From a virus, in the IMG/VR virus record IMGVR_UViG_3300032048_000221, positions 1-20,077 of that record: a DNA stretch of 20,077 nt; one strand, given 5' to 3'. A program made the position numbers and the translations under genes. A model generated the notes under the pieces. The model saw only the letters and a list, made by a program, of their open reading frames with translations, did not search any database and was not told where the DNA came from. Within the stretch, counting starts at the first letter, position 1; each line of letters starts with the position of its first letter. Of the stretch, positions 7,183 through 14,044 are shown piece by piece.

Positions 7183-7320
7183 ATGGCTGGAAGAGAAATT
7201 AGTTGGATACAAATTGTATTAGATGCTGATCCAGATTTTTATAATATTGATTATAACACACCAGTAGTTTATGAATTCTCTGGAGGAAGAGAATTTAGAA
7301 ATGAAGATTATCCAGATTAA
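7183..7320 (+). CDS. Very small acidic protein (45 aa)
   Basis: MAGREISWIQIVLDADPDFY is followed by an acidic tail ending NEDYPD. AAGGA (about 7170-7174) precedes the ATG at 7183 by about eight bases, and the TAA overlaps the next ATG (TAATG), both typical of real genes in this cluster. The composition is acidic and aromatic without a membrane segment. An eight-codon ATG-to-TAA frame just upstream (7156-7182) includes this ribosome site and is probably not a gene. I do not recognise the family; the company of structural genes suggests a small virion or assembly protein. Confidence 0.6.
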   Translation: MAGREISWIQIVLDADPDFYNIDYNTPVVYEFSGGREFRNEDYPD

Positions 7321-7661
7321 TGAGTGGTACATTAATAAAGCCCCTCTTGTATCAAGATGAGGCAAAGGATAAAGATGGTAACAAAGCAATTCCATTGGCA
7401 GATGTTGAATTATCTAAAAAAGTAGCTGAGAAATTACAAGAACATTATCCTGGCCACGCTTGGGGAGTAACGGCTTCTGTTGCTCAAGGCATAGTTACTA
7501 TTCGTAATTTTGCTTTGACTGACAAACACGGATTTATTGTATTGATAGACAAGTTAAAAGGCGATCCAGGAATGAAATTAGTAGTTAATGCAGGTGGTGA
7601 ATTTCTAGAACGCTACAATATTAAACGAGGTGCTGGTCCATACCATCACGAATTATATTAA
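7320..7661 (+). CDS. Conserved-looking phage protein of unknown role (113 aa)
   Basis: This soluble mixed alpha/beta protein has a helical segment (ELSKKVAEKLQEHYPGHAW), then two strands (VTASVAQGIVTIRNFAL), a helix, and a C-terminus YNIKRGAGPYHHEL. I recall similar 'HPWAV..GGV..I.N' proteins beside portal genes in marine and enterobacterial podoviruses, without a known function. The start overlaps the upstream stop (TAATG) and the portal follows after 11 bases. No catalytic motif, signal peptide or membrane segment is visible. A role in head or connector assembly is a guess from position only. Confidence 0.65.
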   Translation: MSGTLIKPLLYQDEAKDKDGNKAIPLADVELSKKVAEKLQEHYPGHAWGVTASVAQGIVTIRNFALTDKHGFIVLIDKLKGDPGMKLVVNAGGEFLERYNIKRGAGPYHHELY

Positions 7662-7672
7662 AGGAAAAAATT

Positions 7673-9793
7673 ATGGAAGAATATTCCGAAGAACATTCAA
7701 ATTCAAATGATAAGAACCAAGAGTTTTTAAGTTTAGCTAAATCAGCTTATGAAAAATCAACTGATTTTATTAATGCTAATTTAAGAAAAGATTGGGAATC
7801 TAATATTAGAGCATTTAACTCTGAACATGCAAAAGGTTCAAAATATTCATCTGATAGTTACAAAAATAGAAGTAAAGTTTTTAGACCAAAGACTAGAGCG
7901 AGTGTTCGTAAAAATGAAGCGGCTTGTGCCGCAGCTTTCTTTTCTACTAAAGACATGGTTAATATTAGACCAGAAGATGATCGTGATCCTATTCAAGTAG
8001 CAAGTGCTAAAATAATGAATAAGATTATTAATTATCGTTTAGAAAAAACATTACCTTGGTTCTTAACTGTGGTGGGAGCATTCCAAGATGCACAAGTTAC
8101 TGGAGTATGTATTTCTAAAAACTATTGGGAGTATTCAGAAAGAAAATTATCTACGGAATTTATTCCAGAAATAGATGAGAGAGGCTTACCTAAAATTGAT
8201 GCAGAGGGAAATATTGTAGGTGAAGATAAAGATGAAATAGAAGTTTTAACTGACAAGCCAGTTGTCGAACTTATAGCCCCAGAAAATTTAAGAATTGATC
8301 CAGGTGCTGATTGGATGGATCCAATTAATAGTTCTCCATATCTTATTTATTGTATTCCAATGTATCTGCATGACATTAAAGCAAAGATGAGAGAAGTTGA
8401 TCCTAAAACTGGAATGGGTAAATGGAAAAAATATTCAGATGAAATTATTATTGCGTCTGGTGAAGGTCATATGGATCATGATTCAACTCGTTCAGCAAGA
8501 GAAGAGCATAGAGAAGATTCTTTAGATAGTTCAAATAAAGCTATAGATGATTACGAAATTATTTGGGTTCATGAAAATTTTATTAAGAAGGATGGTAAAG
8601 ATTGTCATTTTTATAGTTTATCAACTAAAAAATTATTAACTGCTCCTAGACCGCTTGATGAAGTTTACTTGCATGGTGTTAGACCATTCACAATGGGTTA
8701 TACAGTACTTGAAGCCCATAAAATATATCCTCAATCAAAAGTTGCATTAACTTCTGAAATACAGAAAGAAACTAACGATATTGCGAATCAAAGACTTGAC
8801 AATATTAAATTAGCACTAAATGGAAGAATGTTTGCTCGTCAAGGGCGGAATATTGATCTCAACGCTTTGGTTCGTAGTACCCCAGGCGGAGTGGTGCTTA
8901 TGGAAGATCCAACAAGTGATGTTGTTGTTAATCGTCCACCAGATGTAACTCAATCAAGTTATATAGAACAAGATAGATTAAATTTAGATTTTGATGAATT
9001 GGCTGGAAACTTTTCGACAAGTTCAGTTCAATCAAATAAATCTTTAAATGAAACTGTTGGTGGTATGCAACTTATAAGTGGAGCTGCATCAGCAATAGGT
9101 GAATATGATTTAAGAATATTTTCTGAAACTTGGGTAGAACCTACTATACGTCAAATTGTACAATTAGAACAAGCATACGAAACTGATACAGTTGTTATGT
9201 CAATGGCAGCACAAGAAATTGATATGTACCAAACATTTGGAACAGACGAAATTACTGATGAAATCATAAAACAAAAATTATCTCTTAATGTAAATGTTGG
9301 TATTGGGTCTACTAATCCAATGGAGCAATTACAAAAATTTACTATGGGTGCTCAAACAGTTTCACAATTACTTGGACCGCTTGTAGCCCAATCATTAAAT
9401 GTAAAAGAAATTATAACTGAAATATTCGGTAAACTTGGATACAAGGATGGAATGCGATTCTTTAACTTTGGTGAAGAAGATCCAAATGTACAGAATATGC
9501 AAGAACAAATTCAGCAATTAACAAAAGCATTAGAAGATAAAAGCATAGAATTACAAGCTAAAGTTCAAATTGCTCAAATTGCTGCGGACTCAAATATAAA
9601 AGAGCAAGAAATGGAAAACCAAGGTGATCTTATGTTAGAGCAAATGAAACAGCAAGGTGATAACCAACGCAAAAGGGCTGAACTAACTTTAAGAGAAGCT
9701 GAGAAAGCTCTTGATAGTCAAATTAAGCTCAAACAAGCAGACCAACAAGTTCAAATGACCTTAATTAATAATCAAAATAGGAGAGTATCGTAA
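7673..9793 (+). CDS. Portal protein
   Basis: The portal is the ring at one capsid corner through which DNA enters and leaves; it also nucleates assembly with the scaffold. At 706 residues this one is long, closer to P22 gp1 than to T7 gp8. The N-terminal half has typical portal features: a helical lead, RSKVFRPKTRASVRKNEAAC, an acidic/aromatic middle, and a segment rich in Asn/Gln/Arg (EIQKETNDIANQRLDNIKLA) likely to form the tunnel-facing helix. The C-terminal 102 residues (605-706) are Gln/Glu/Lys-rich and should form a long coiled coil, as in the P22-type barrel. AAGGA lies shortly before the ATG. The stop overlaps the next ATG by one base. Confidence 0.85.
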   Translation: MEEYSEEHSNSNDKNQEFLSLAKSAYEKSTDFINANLRKDWESNIRAFNSEHAKGSKYSSDSYKNRSKVFRPKTRASVRKNEAACAAAFFSTKDMVNIRPEDDRDPIQVASAKIMNKIINYRLEKTLPWFLTVVGAFQDAQVTGVCISKNYWEYSERKLSTEFIPEIDERGLPKIDAEGNIVGEDKDEIEVLTDKPVVELIAPENLRIDPGADWMDPINSSPYLIYCIPMYLHDIKAKMREVDPKTGMGKWKKYSDEIIIASGEGHMDHDSTRSAREEHREDSLDSSNKAIDDYEIIWVHENFIKKDGKDCHFYSLSTKKLLTAPRPLDEVYLHGVRPFTMGYTVLEAHKIYPQSKVALTSEIQKETNDIANQRLDNIKLALNGRMFARQGRNIDLNALVRSTPGGVVLMEDPTSDVVVNRPPDVTQSSYIEQDRLNLDFDELAGNFSTSSVQSNKSLNETVGGMQLISGAASAIGEYDLRIFSETWVEPTIRQIVQLEQAYETDTVVMSMAAQEIDMYQTFGTDEITDEIIKQKLSLNVNVGIGSTNPMEQLQKFTMGAQTVSQLLGPLVAQSLNVKEIITEIFGKLGYKDGMRFFNFGEEDPNVQNMQEQIQQLTKALEDKSIELQAKVQIAQIAADSNIKEQEMENQGDLMLEQMKQQGDNQRKRAELTLREAEKALDSQIKLKQADQQVQMTLINNQNRRVS

Positions 9794-9900
9794 TGCAAAA
9801 ATTGATAGATATAAAAGATAAGTTTATGTCAATGGCTAAGACAAAACAAATCGTAATTTTAATATGTGTTGTTGGATTAATAGTAATCCTTATAATTTAA
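9793..9900 (+). CDS. Tiny single-pass membrane protein (35 aa)
   Basis: An ATG overlapping the portal stop (TAATG) opens 35 codons. The first 18 residues are charged and amphipathic (MQKLIDIKDKFMSMAKTK). Residues 19-35 are almost purely hydrophobic (QIVILICVVGLIVILII), ending at the C-terminus. AGGAG in the last portal codons (9779-9783) gives good spacing. The layout resembles tail-anchored mini-proteins or very small holins and does not look accidental, since the overlap, ribosome site and membrane span agree. Function unknown. Confidence 0.6.
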   Translation: MQKLIDIKDKFMSMAKTKQIVILICVVGLIVILII

Positions 9901-9916
9901 TAAACTAATCGTCCTC

Positions 9917-10297
9917 ATGAAAACTCAAAGTGCGAAAGCAAAAGGTCGCAGACTCCAACAATGGGTTCGTGATCTATTAATTAAAACTTTTAATTTGCAA
10001 GAAGGTGATATCGAAAGCCGTTCAATGGGAGCGAGTGGCGAAGATATAATGATGTCACCTCTTGCAAGAAGTTATTTTCCTTATTCAATTGAATGTAAGA
10101 ATACTGAAAAAATAAATGTATGGAAATCATACGAACAAGCGAAGTCAAATTCTAAACAATTCGAACCAATGCTTGTAATAAAAAGAAACAATTCAAAACC
10201 CTTAATTATTATTGACGCAGAATATTTTATACAATGGCAAAAAGATACAAACACTACCACGACCACGAACCTGGACCAAAAAAAAGAACCTCAATAG
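9917..10297 (+). CDS. PD-(D/E)XK endonuclease, Holliday-junction-resolvase-like
   Basis: This 126-residue protein begins with a basic KAKGRRLQQWVRDLL helix, followed by the nuclease signature D43 (GEDI) and E59-C-K61 (IECK), the D...ExK core of the PD-(D/E)XK fold. A conserved-looking Gln/Ala helix (SYEQAKSN) and two strands (LVIKR, LIIIDAEYF) follow. This arrangement matches small archaeal-type resolvases and phage relatives that cut branched DNA, which would fit resolving replication intermediates before packaging. It is an enzyme gene set within the head cluster, between portal and scaffold. No Shine-Dalgarno is visible before the ATG, so expression may be low or coupled. The tail TNTTTTTN is coded by DNA shared with the next gene. 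The stop is TAG. Confidence 0.75.
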   Translation: MKTQSAKAKGRRLQQWVRDLLIKTFNLQEGDIESRSMGASGEDIMMSPLARSYFPYSIECKNTEKINVWKSYEQAKSNSKQFEPMLVIKRNNSKPLIIIDAEYFIQWQKDTNTTTTTNLDQKKEPQ

Positions 10298-10380
10298 GTC
10301 AAAGTATAAGAACACGCCCAAAGAATAAAAATAAACGAAGAAATTTTAAACGCTACCGAGGACAAGGTAAGCGTAGATAA
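10234..10380 (+). CDS. Highly basic 48-aa protein overlapping the nuclease gene
   Basis: Forty-eight codons start inside the nuclease gene and overlap its last 64 bases in another frame. The product is extremely basic: a His/Tyr-rich start (RYKHYHDHEPGP), then RPKNKNKRRNFKRYRGQGKR. I recall very similar short Arg/Lys proteins ending in YRGQG beside the equivalent nuclease of other podoviruses, which supports it as real. The charge suggests DNA or RNA binding or neutralisation, for example during packaging or as a minor internal head protein; this is inference. The next gene starts ten bases after its stop. Confidence 0.65.
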   Translation: MAKRYKHYHDHEPGPKKRTSIGQSIRTRPKNKNKRRNFKRYRGQGKRR

Positions 10381-10390
10381 GGAGTCCCTC

Positions 10391-10717
10391 ATGTCAACAA
10401 AATTAGATTTTAACGAAGAGGAAATGTTTGAACAATTCGGACAAGATCCTCTATTTGAAATTGCTCGTAAGGCAATGGATATTGAAAAAGAGTTAGCAGA
10501 TAACACAAGTTTAACTGCTGTTCTTAAACAAGCCAAAAAAGATTCTTGCGAAGCAATTCGAAACCTTATTTCCACAACCCCTACTAAGGTTGAAGAAATG
10601 CGTAAGTTACAAAATGATGCAAAGATTTATTTTTTACTTACGGAATACTTAAAACAACAAATCGAGCGTGGAATACTTGCTGAAAAGATAATCCATGAAG
10701 AAGATTTAAATAAATAA
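10391..10717 (+). CDS. Helical protein between nuclease and scaffold (108 aa)
   Basis: The protein is almost entirely predicted helix, with an acidic start (DFNEEEMFEQFGQDPLFEIA), a central segment of Lys/Asn/Thr, and a helical end (LTEYLKQQIERGILAEKIIH). It has neither membrane segment nor catalytic motif. A good AAGGAG sits about six bases before the ATG, overlapping the stop of the basic protein upstream. The scaffold gene follows after 13 bases. Equivalent unassigned helical proteins occur at this place in marine podoviruses as far as I recall. It could be an assembly accessory; a small-terminase role is possible, but no DNA-binding motif was seen. Confidence 0.65.
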   Translation: MSTKLDFNEEEMFEQFGQDPLFEIARKAMDIEKELADNTSLTAVLKQAKKDSCEAIRNLISTTPTKVEEMRKLQNDAKIYFLLTEYLKQQIERGILAEKIIHEEDLNK

Positions 10718-10730
10718 CAAAGGAGACATT

Positions 10731-11900
10731 ATGTCTGATGAGATCACCCAAGAGGGCATCTCTCAACCAGAAGTAGTTGAGAAAGCCCCCATTTCTGTTA
10801 ACAGACCTCATAGGGAAGTTACAGAAGAAATAAAACCACAAGATCCTACTGAAAAGAGAGATCTTGAAAGAAGTTTAAATAATCCAAGAAGTGACACACT
10901 AATGGATATTATTAAAGCACGAAAGGAACAACTTAAAGAGGAAGTTCCAGAACAATTTGAATCAAATGAAGGAAAAGAAGAAGTTGAAGCGAAACCCGAT
11001 AGCGAAGGTATTGATGAAAACGAACCTCTTCCAGAATCAGATAATTCCGAACAAGAAGAAGAAGACAAGGAACAAACTGAAGAACCTTCTGATGAGCCAG
11101 TTGAAGAAACTAAACCTGTAGAAGAAAAATTTACTATTAAAGTAAACGGACAAGAGAAACAAGTAAGTAAAGACGAATTGATTCGTATGGCTCAAATGTC
11201 CGATTCTGCTACACAAAAGTTTCAAGAAGCAGCCACAATGAAAGCCCACGCTGAAACATTGGCTCGATTAAAACAACAAGAAGCAGAAAAAGCTACACCT
11301 GAGAAAAAAGCTGAACCTGAAATAGATGATGAAGAATTAAATAAACTTGTTCATGATATACAGTTCGGTGAAGGTGATAAAGCAAAGAATGCTTTAAAGA
11401 AAGTATTAGCAACTCGCAACACTCCTCAACCACAACAGATTGATGAGATGGCGATTGCACGACAAGCAGCAGAACAAGCTACACATCAAGTTCAAAAACA
11501 AGTTGCTTTCGATAACCTATTAAAAGATTTGGGACAAGAGTTCCCAGATGTTTTTAACGACCGAAACACTACCTACCTTGCAGCACAATATGTTCATGAA
11601 ATGAGAGCTGCTGATGCCCAAAGTGGCAACCAGCGATCAGACCAGGATCTATTTAGGGAAGCATGTAAGGCGGTTCAAGATTGGTCAAAATCACGACTGT
11701 CCGAAGCTGATAGTTCAAAACCAAAAGCTAAACCTAAAGTTTCAACAAAAAAAGTTGAAGCTAAAAGGCAAAGCACCGATGTCGTAAAACCATCCACAAC
11801 AAATACAGCAAGTATTGGCGAGGATACTCCTCCTCCACCTACTAAATCTGAAATTGTAAATATGATGAGAAAAAAACGAGGTCAATTTACTTATAACTAA
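10731..11900 (+). CDS. Capsid scaffolding protein
   Basis: Scaffold proteins fill the procapsid, guide coat-protein assembly and leave before packaging. This one is 389 residues. The N-terminal third is disordered and very acidic (about residues 66-132, Glu/Pro/Asp-rich). A short folded element FTIKVNGQEKQVSKDELIRM (134-153) follows, then a helix rich in Ala/Glu/Gln (160-190). This 'VdG.e..vs..El' element is a repeated feature of podovirus scaffolds. The C-terminus is basic (KAKPKVSTKKVEAKR), the usual coat-binding end. AAGGAGA precedes the ATG by six to seven bases, and the coat protein gene follows after 18 bases, the standard scaffold-coat order. Confidence 0.85.
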   Translation: MSDEITQEGISQPEVVEKAPISVNRPHREVTEEIKPQDPTEKRDLERSLNNPRSDTLMDIIKARKEQLKEEVPEQFESNEGKEEVEAKPDSEGIDENEPLPESDNSEQEEEDKEQTEEPSDEPVEETKPVEEKFTIKVNGQEKQVSKDELIRMAQMSDSATQKFQEAATMKAHAETLARLKQQEAEKATPEKKAEPEIDDEELNKLVHDIQFGEGDKAKNALKKVLATRNTPQPQQIDEMAIARQAAEQATHQVQKQVAFDNLLKDLGQEFPDVFNDRNTTYLAAQYVHEMRAADAQSGNQRSDQDLFREACKAVQDWSKSRLSEADSSKPKAKPKVSTKKVEAKRQSTDVVKPSTTNTASIGEDTPPPPTKSEIVNMMRKKRGQFTYN

Positions 11901-11918
11901 TAACTTAAGGAGAACATT

Positions 11919-12881
11919 ATGGCTCAAACTTGGGGCACTAATAGTGCAGGCGGATTCATGTACTCTGACGAATTGTCAGACGTACTTCGCATGGCAGTTC
12001 AACCGATGGTGAAGTTCAGACAATTTTGTGATGCTAAAGATGCGACCAACAAAGGTCTATCTAAAGGTGACAAGTTCAACTGGAATATCTACTCTGATGT
12101 AGGTACTGCAGGTACAACTTTAACTGAAGGCACGGCAATTCCTGAAACTGCTTTCACAGTTGAACAAAATCAATTAACAATTACTGAATATGGTAACAGC
12201 GTTCCTTATAGCTCTAAGCTAGACGACTTATCAAAACATTCAGTAACTGAAGTAATCAATAAAGTTCTAAAGAACGATGCAAAGAAAGCATTTGACGGAG
12301 CAGCACATGCTCAGTTTCTTGCTTCCCCTTTAGCTGTAGTACCAACTAGTGGTACTTCAACTTCTGAGGTCACTTTAGATGATGATGGAACAACTACTGT
12401 AACTAACAATGTTGCAATGGGTAAAGATCATATTAAATCAATTGTTGATATTATGAAGGAAAGAAATATTCCTGCGTATATTAGCGATGATTATTATGCA
12501 ATTGGTCACCCTTCAACTTTTAGAGGTGTAAAAGACGATTTAGAGTCTGTACATCAATATACAGATGCTGGTTTCCAAATGATTATGAATGGTGAAATTG
12601 GTAGATACGAAGGTGTTCGATTTATCGAACAGACTAACATTACTAAAGCTGCAATGGGGACACCCGCTGGGGCTTGGACTAATGGATTATCTAATGGAGC
12701 ATATTTCTTTGGCGCAGATACTGTAGCTGAAGCAATTGCAATTCCAGAAGAAATGCGTGGTAAAATTCCTACTGACTATGGACGTTCTAGAGGTATCGCT
12801 TGGTACTATCTAGGTGGCTTTGGTCTAGTTCACGATACTGCTGCACAAGCAAGAATCGTACATTGGGATTCTGCTACATAA
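11919..12881 (+). CDS. Major capsid protein
   Basis: The protein has 320 residues. It opens with an N-arm (AGGFMYSDELSDVLRMAVQP), an acidic/Lys loop (KGLSKGDKFNWNIYSD) corresponding to the E-loop region, a long helix (LDDLSKHSVTEVINKVLKND) and strands near ISDDYYAIGHPSTF and RYEGVRFIEQTNI. These match HK97-fold coat proteins of the N4 gp56-like and related podovirus group. AAGGAGA sits directly before the ATG, and the gene is followed by the strongest terminator in the window, both fitting the most highly expressed virion protein. The scaffold gene is immediately upstream. Family-level fold is confident; assignment to a particular coat-protein subfamily is not. Confidence 0.9.
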   Translation: MAQTWGTNSAGGFMYSDELSDVLRMAVQPMVKFRQFCDAKDATNKGLSKGDKFNWNIYSDVGTAGTTLTEGTAIPETAFTVEQNQLTITEYGNSVPYSSKLDDLSKHSVTEVINKVLKNDAKKAFDGAAHAQFLASPLAVVPTSGTSTSEVTLDDDGTTTVTNNVAMGKDHIKSIVDIMKERNIPAYISDDYYAIGHPSTFRGVKDDLESVHQYTDAGFQMIMNGEIGRYEGVRFIEQTNITKAAMGTPAGAWTNGLSNGAYFFGADTVAEAIAIPEEMRGKIPTDYGRSRGIAWYYLGGFGLVHDTAAQARIVHWDSAT

Positions 12882-12888
12882 GAATCAT

Positions 12889-12923
12889 TGGAGGGAGTGC
12901 TTCGGCACTCCTTCCATCTTTTT
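12889..12923 (+). terminator. Rho-independent terminator after the capsid gene
   Basis: A 12-pair stem (12889-12900 with 12905-12916, one G-T wobble) is capped by a C(TTCG)G tetraloop, an especially stable type, and followed by TCTTTTT (12917-12923). It begins eight bases after the capsid stop. It would end or attenuate transcription, leaving coat mRNA in excess over downstream genes. Confidence 0.9.
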
Positions 12924-12925
12924 AT

Positions 12926-12931
12926 AAAGGA
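12926..12931 (+). promoter_or_regulatory. Ribosome binding site fixing the start of the 61-aa gene
   Basis: AAAGGA lies seven bases before the ATG at 12939. This supports the ATG start rather than the in-frame TTG at 12888, which falls in the terminator stem and would add 17 implausible residues. Confidence 0.7.
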
Positions 12932-12938
12932 TACAATT

Positions 12939-13124
12939 ATGCAACCAAAAAAATTACAAAAGAATTCACTTTCTGGAACAACTAAAGAAGCATTGGCTCA
13001 TGATAAGGGCTATGTAAAATTAGATGATGAAGAGAATTTTGACAACGATCCTAAAGGTGCTCGACTTAAAGGATTAGACCATTCTGGCTTCATTAATAGA
13101 AGTCATTTTGCAACAGAGCGATAA
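12939..13124 (+). CDS. Small hydrophilic protein downstream of the coat gene (61 aa)
   Basis: This soluble, strongly charged protein is basic at the N-terminus (QPKKLQKNSLSG) and acidic in the middle (KLDDEENFDNDPKG), and ends HSGFINRSHFATER. No membrane segment or known motif is seen. The start is chosen from AAAGGA at 12926 because the upstream in-frame TTG lies within the terminator. It sits with the next gene between two terminator candidates, so both would be expressed by read-through of the capsid terminator. Function unknown; the composition fits a minor structural or assembly protein. Confidence 0.65.
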   Translation: MQPKKLQKNSLSGTTKEALAHDKGYVKLDDEENFDNDPKGARLKGLDHSGFINRSHFATER

Positions 13125-13145
13125 TTTTAAACGGAGGACTAAATC

Positions 13146-13370
13146 ATGCCTAAATCAGGAATGAAAGACGCTACTGGATACAGTATGAAAAAACGTAACG
13201 ACACTACAGATACAGGTGGAGACGCTTTAGGACAAGGCACTTCTACACCTAAAAATCCACATGGGTTTAACAAAGCACTAGCTGGAAAATCTGAATCAAT
13301 TTTAAAATCAGGATATTCAGCAATGGGTAAAATGAAAGATACTGGCTCAGACGGAATGGATCCAGCTTAA
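13146..13370 (+). CDS. Small Gly/Lys/Ser-rich protein (74 aa)
   Basis: The sequence is low in complexity and hydrophilic, with repeated short Lys/Gly/Met/Ser motifs (PKSGMKDATGYSMKKRND; KSGYSAMGKMKDTGSDGM). It looks disordered, without hydrophobic segments. A strong GGAGGA (13133-13138) lies seven bases before the ATG, suggesting efficient translation. The last codons and the stop form the left arm of the following terminator-like hairpin. I recall similar 'MPKSGMKDATGY' short proteins after coat genes in podoviruses, without a known function. Confidence 0.65.
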   Translation: MPKSGMKDATGYSMKKRNDTTDTGGDALGQGTSTPKNPHGFNKALAGKSESILKSGYSAMGKMKDTGSDGMDPA

Positions 13371-13394
13371 TCGCTGGGTCTATCCCATTTTTTT
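13356..13394 (+). terminator. Probable weaker terminator overlapping the 74-aa gene's stop
   Basis: Bases 13356-13366 can pair with 13373-13383 (11 pairs, two G-T wobbles) across the loop TTAATC. Four bases later comes a run of seven T (13388-13394). The separation and wobbles make it weaker than the one after the capsid gene. A small alternative hairpin (TGGG/CCCA, 13375-13387) directly abuts the T-run. Confidence 0.5.
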
Positions 13395-13407
13395 AAAAGG
13401 AACTTAA

Positions 13408-14034
13408 ATGAATTATCATCAACTAACTGCTGACAAAGCAACTGAAGGTAGTGTGCGTAATTATGTTAATCAGAATGTTCCTGTCGCAATTTTAATTCGT
13501 CAAGCCGAAAGTTATTTATTTAGAAGATTAAGAGTTAGAGATCAACTTACAACTGTAAGTGGAACTATAGCATCTGGTGATTCTACTGTTACATTACCAA
13601 CAGATTACTTAGCAGCAAAACAAATTAAATTAACAGGACCAAATAATTCTGTATTAACTAGAAAATTACCAGAAGCATTACAAGCAAGTATTACTTATTC
13701 ATCTGGCAGTACACGAACTACTGGAGTACCTACTTCATATTATACTGACGGATCTAATATTGTTTTTGATCTTGTAACAAATGCAGCATACACATATGAA
13801 ATGATCTATTTTAATGAACCAGCACCTTTAACTTCAAGTAATGCTACAAACTTTTTAACTCAAAGATACCCAAGAATGTTGTTAGCAGCAACCTGTGCTT
13901 TTGCTAATGAATATTTAAAAGATGATGCTGAAAAACAATATTGGATGGCTATTGCTATGGGAGAAATTGATCAAGCAATGCGTGAAAGTGACTTTGAAAG
14001 ACAAGGCACATTATTAACAGTAGCAACAGGATAA
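13408..14034 (+). CDS. Head-to-tail adaptor protein
   Basis: The 208-residue protein has N-terminal helices (VPVAILIRQAESYLFRRLRV), a beta-rich middle with TLPTDYLAAKQIKLTGPNN and the segment TGVPTSYYTDGSNIVFDL, and C-terminal helices (PRMLLAATCAFANEYLKDD and DQAMRESDFERQG). The motif 'LP.DYL..k.i.l' and the 'P..y...g..i...P' element are characteristic of phage adaptor proteins that sit below the portal and receive the tail (a role like that of P22 gp4 or T7 gp11). AAAGGA (13397-13402) lies five bases before the ATG. The tail genes follow directly, consistent with the role. Confidence 0.78.
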   Translation: MNYHQLTADKATEGSVRNYVNQNVPVAILIRQAESYLFRRLRVRDQLTTVSGTIASGDSTVTLPTDYLAAKQIKLTGPNNSVLTRKLPEALQASITYSSGSTRTTGVPTSYYTDGSNIVFDLVTNAAYTYEMIYFNEPAPLTSSNATNFLTQRYPRMLLAATCAFANEYLKDDAEKQYWMAIAMGEIDQAMRESDFERQGTLLTVATG

Positions 14035-14044
14035 GGATTTATTT

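Noticed and set aside
12338-12356. Perfect 7-base inverted repeat (AGTACCA / TGGTACT) with a 5-base loop in the capsid gene
   Set aside because: Within coding sequence, no T-run follows, and it encodes an ordinary Val-Pro-Thr-Ser-Gly-Thr stretch; likely chance.
12888-12938. TTG start for the 61-aa gene
   Set aside because: It lies in the terminator hairpin stem; the ATG at 12939 has a properly spaced AAAGGA.
12800-12985. Plus-strand 61-codon frame across the end of the capsid gene
   Set aside because: It runs through the capsid gene's end and the terminator in a different frame; a shadow.
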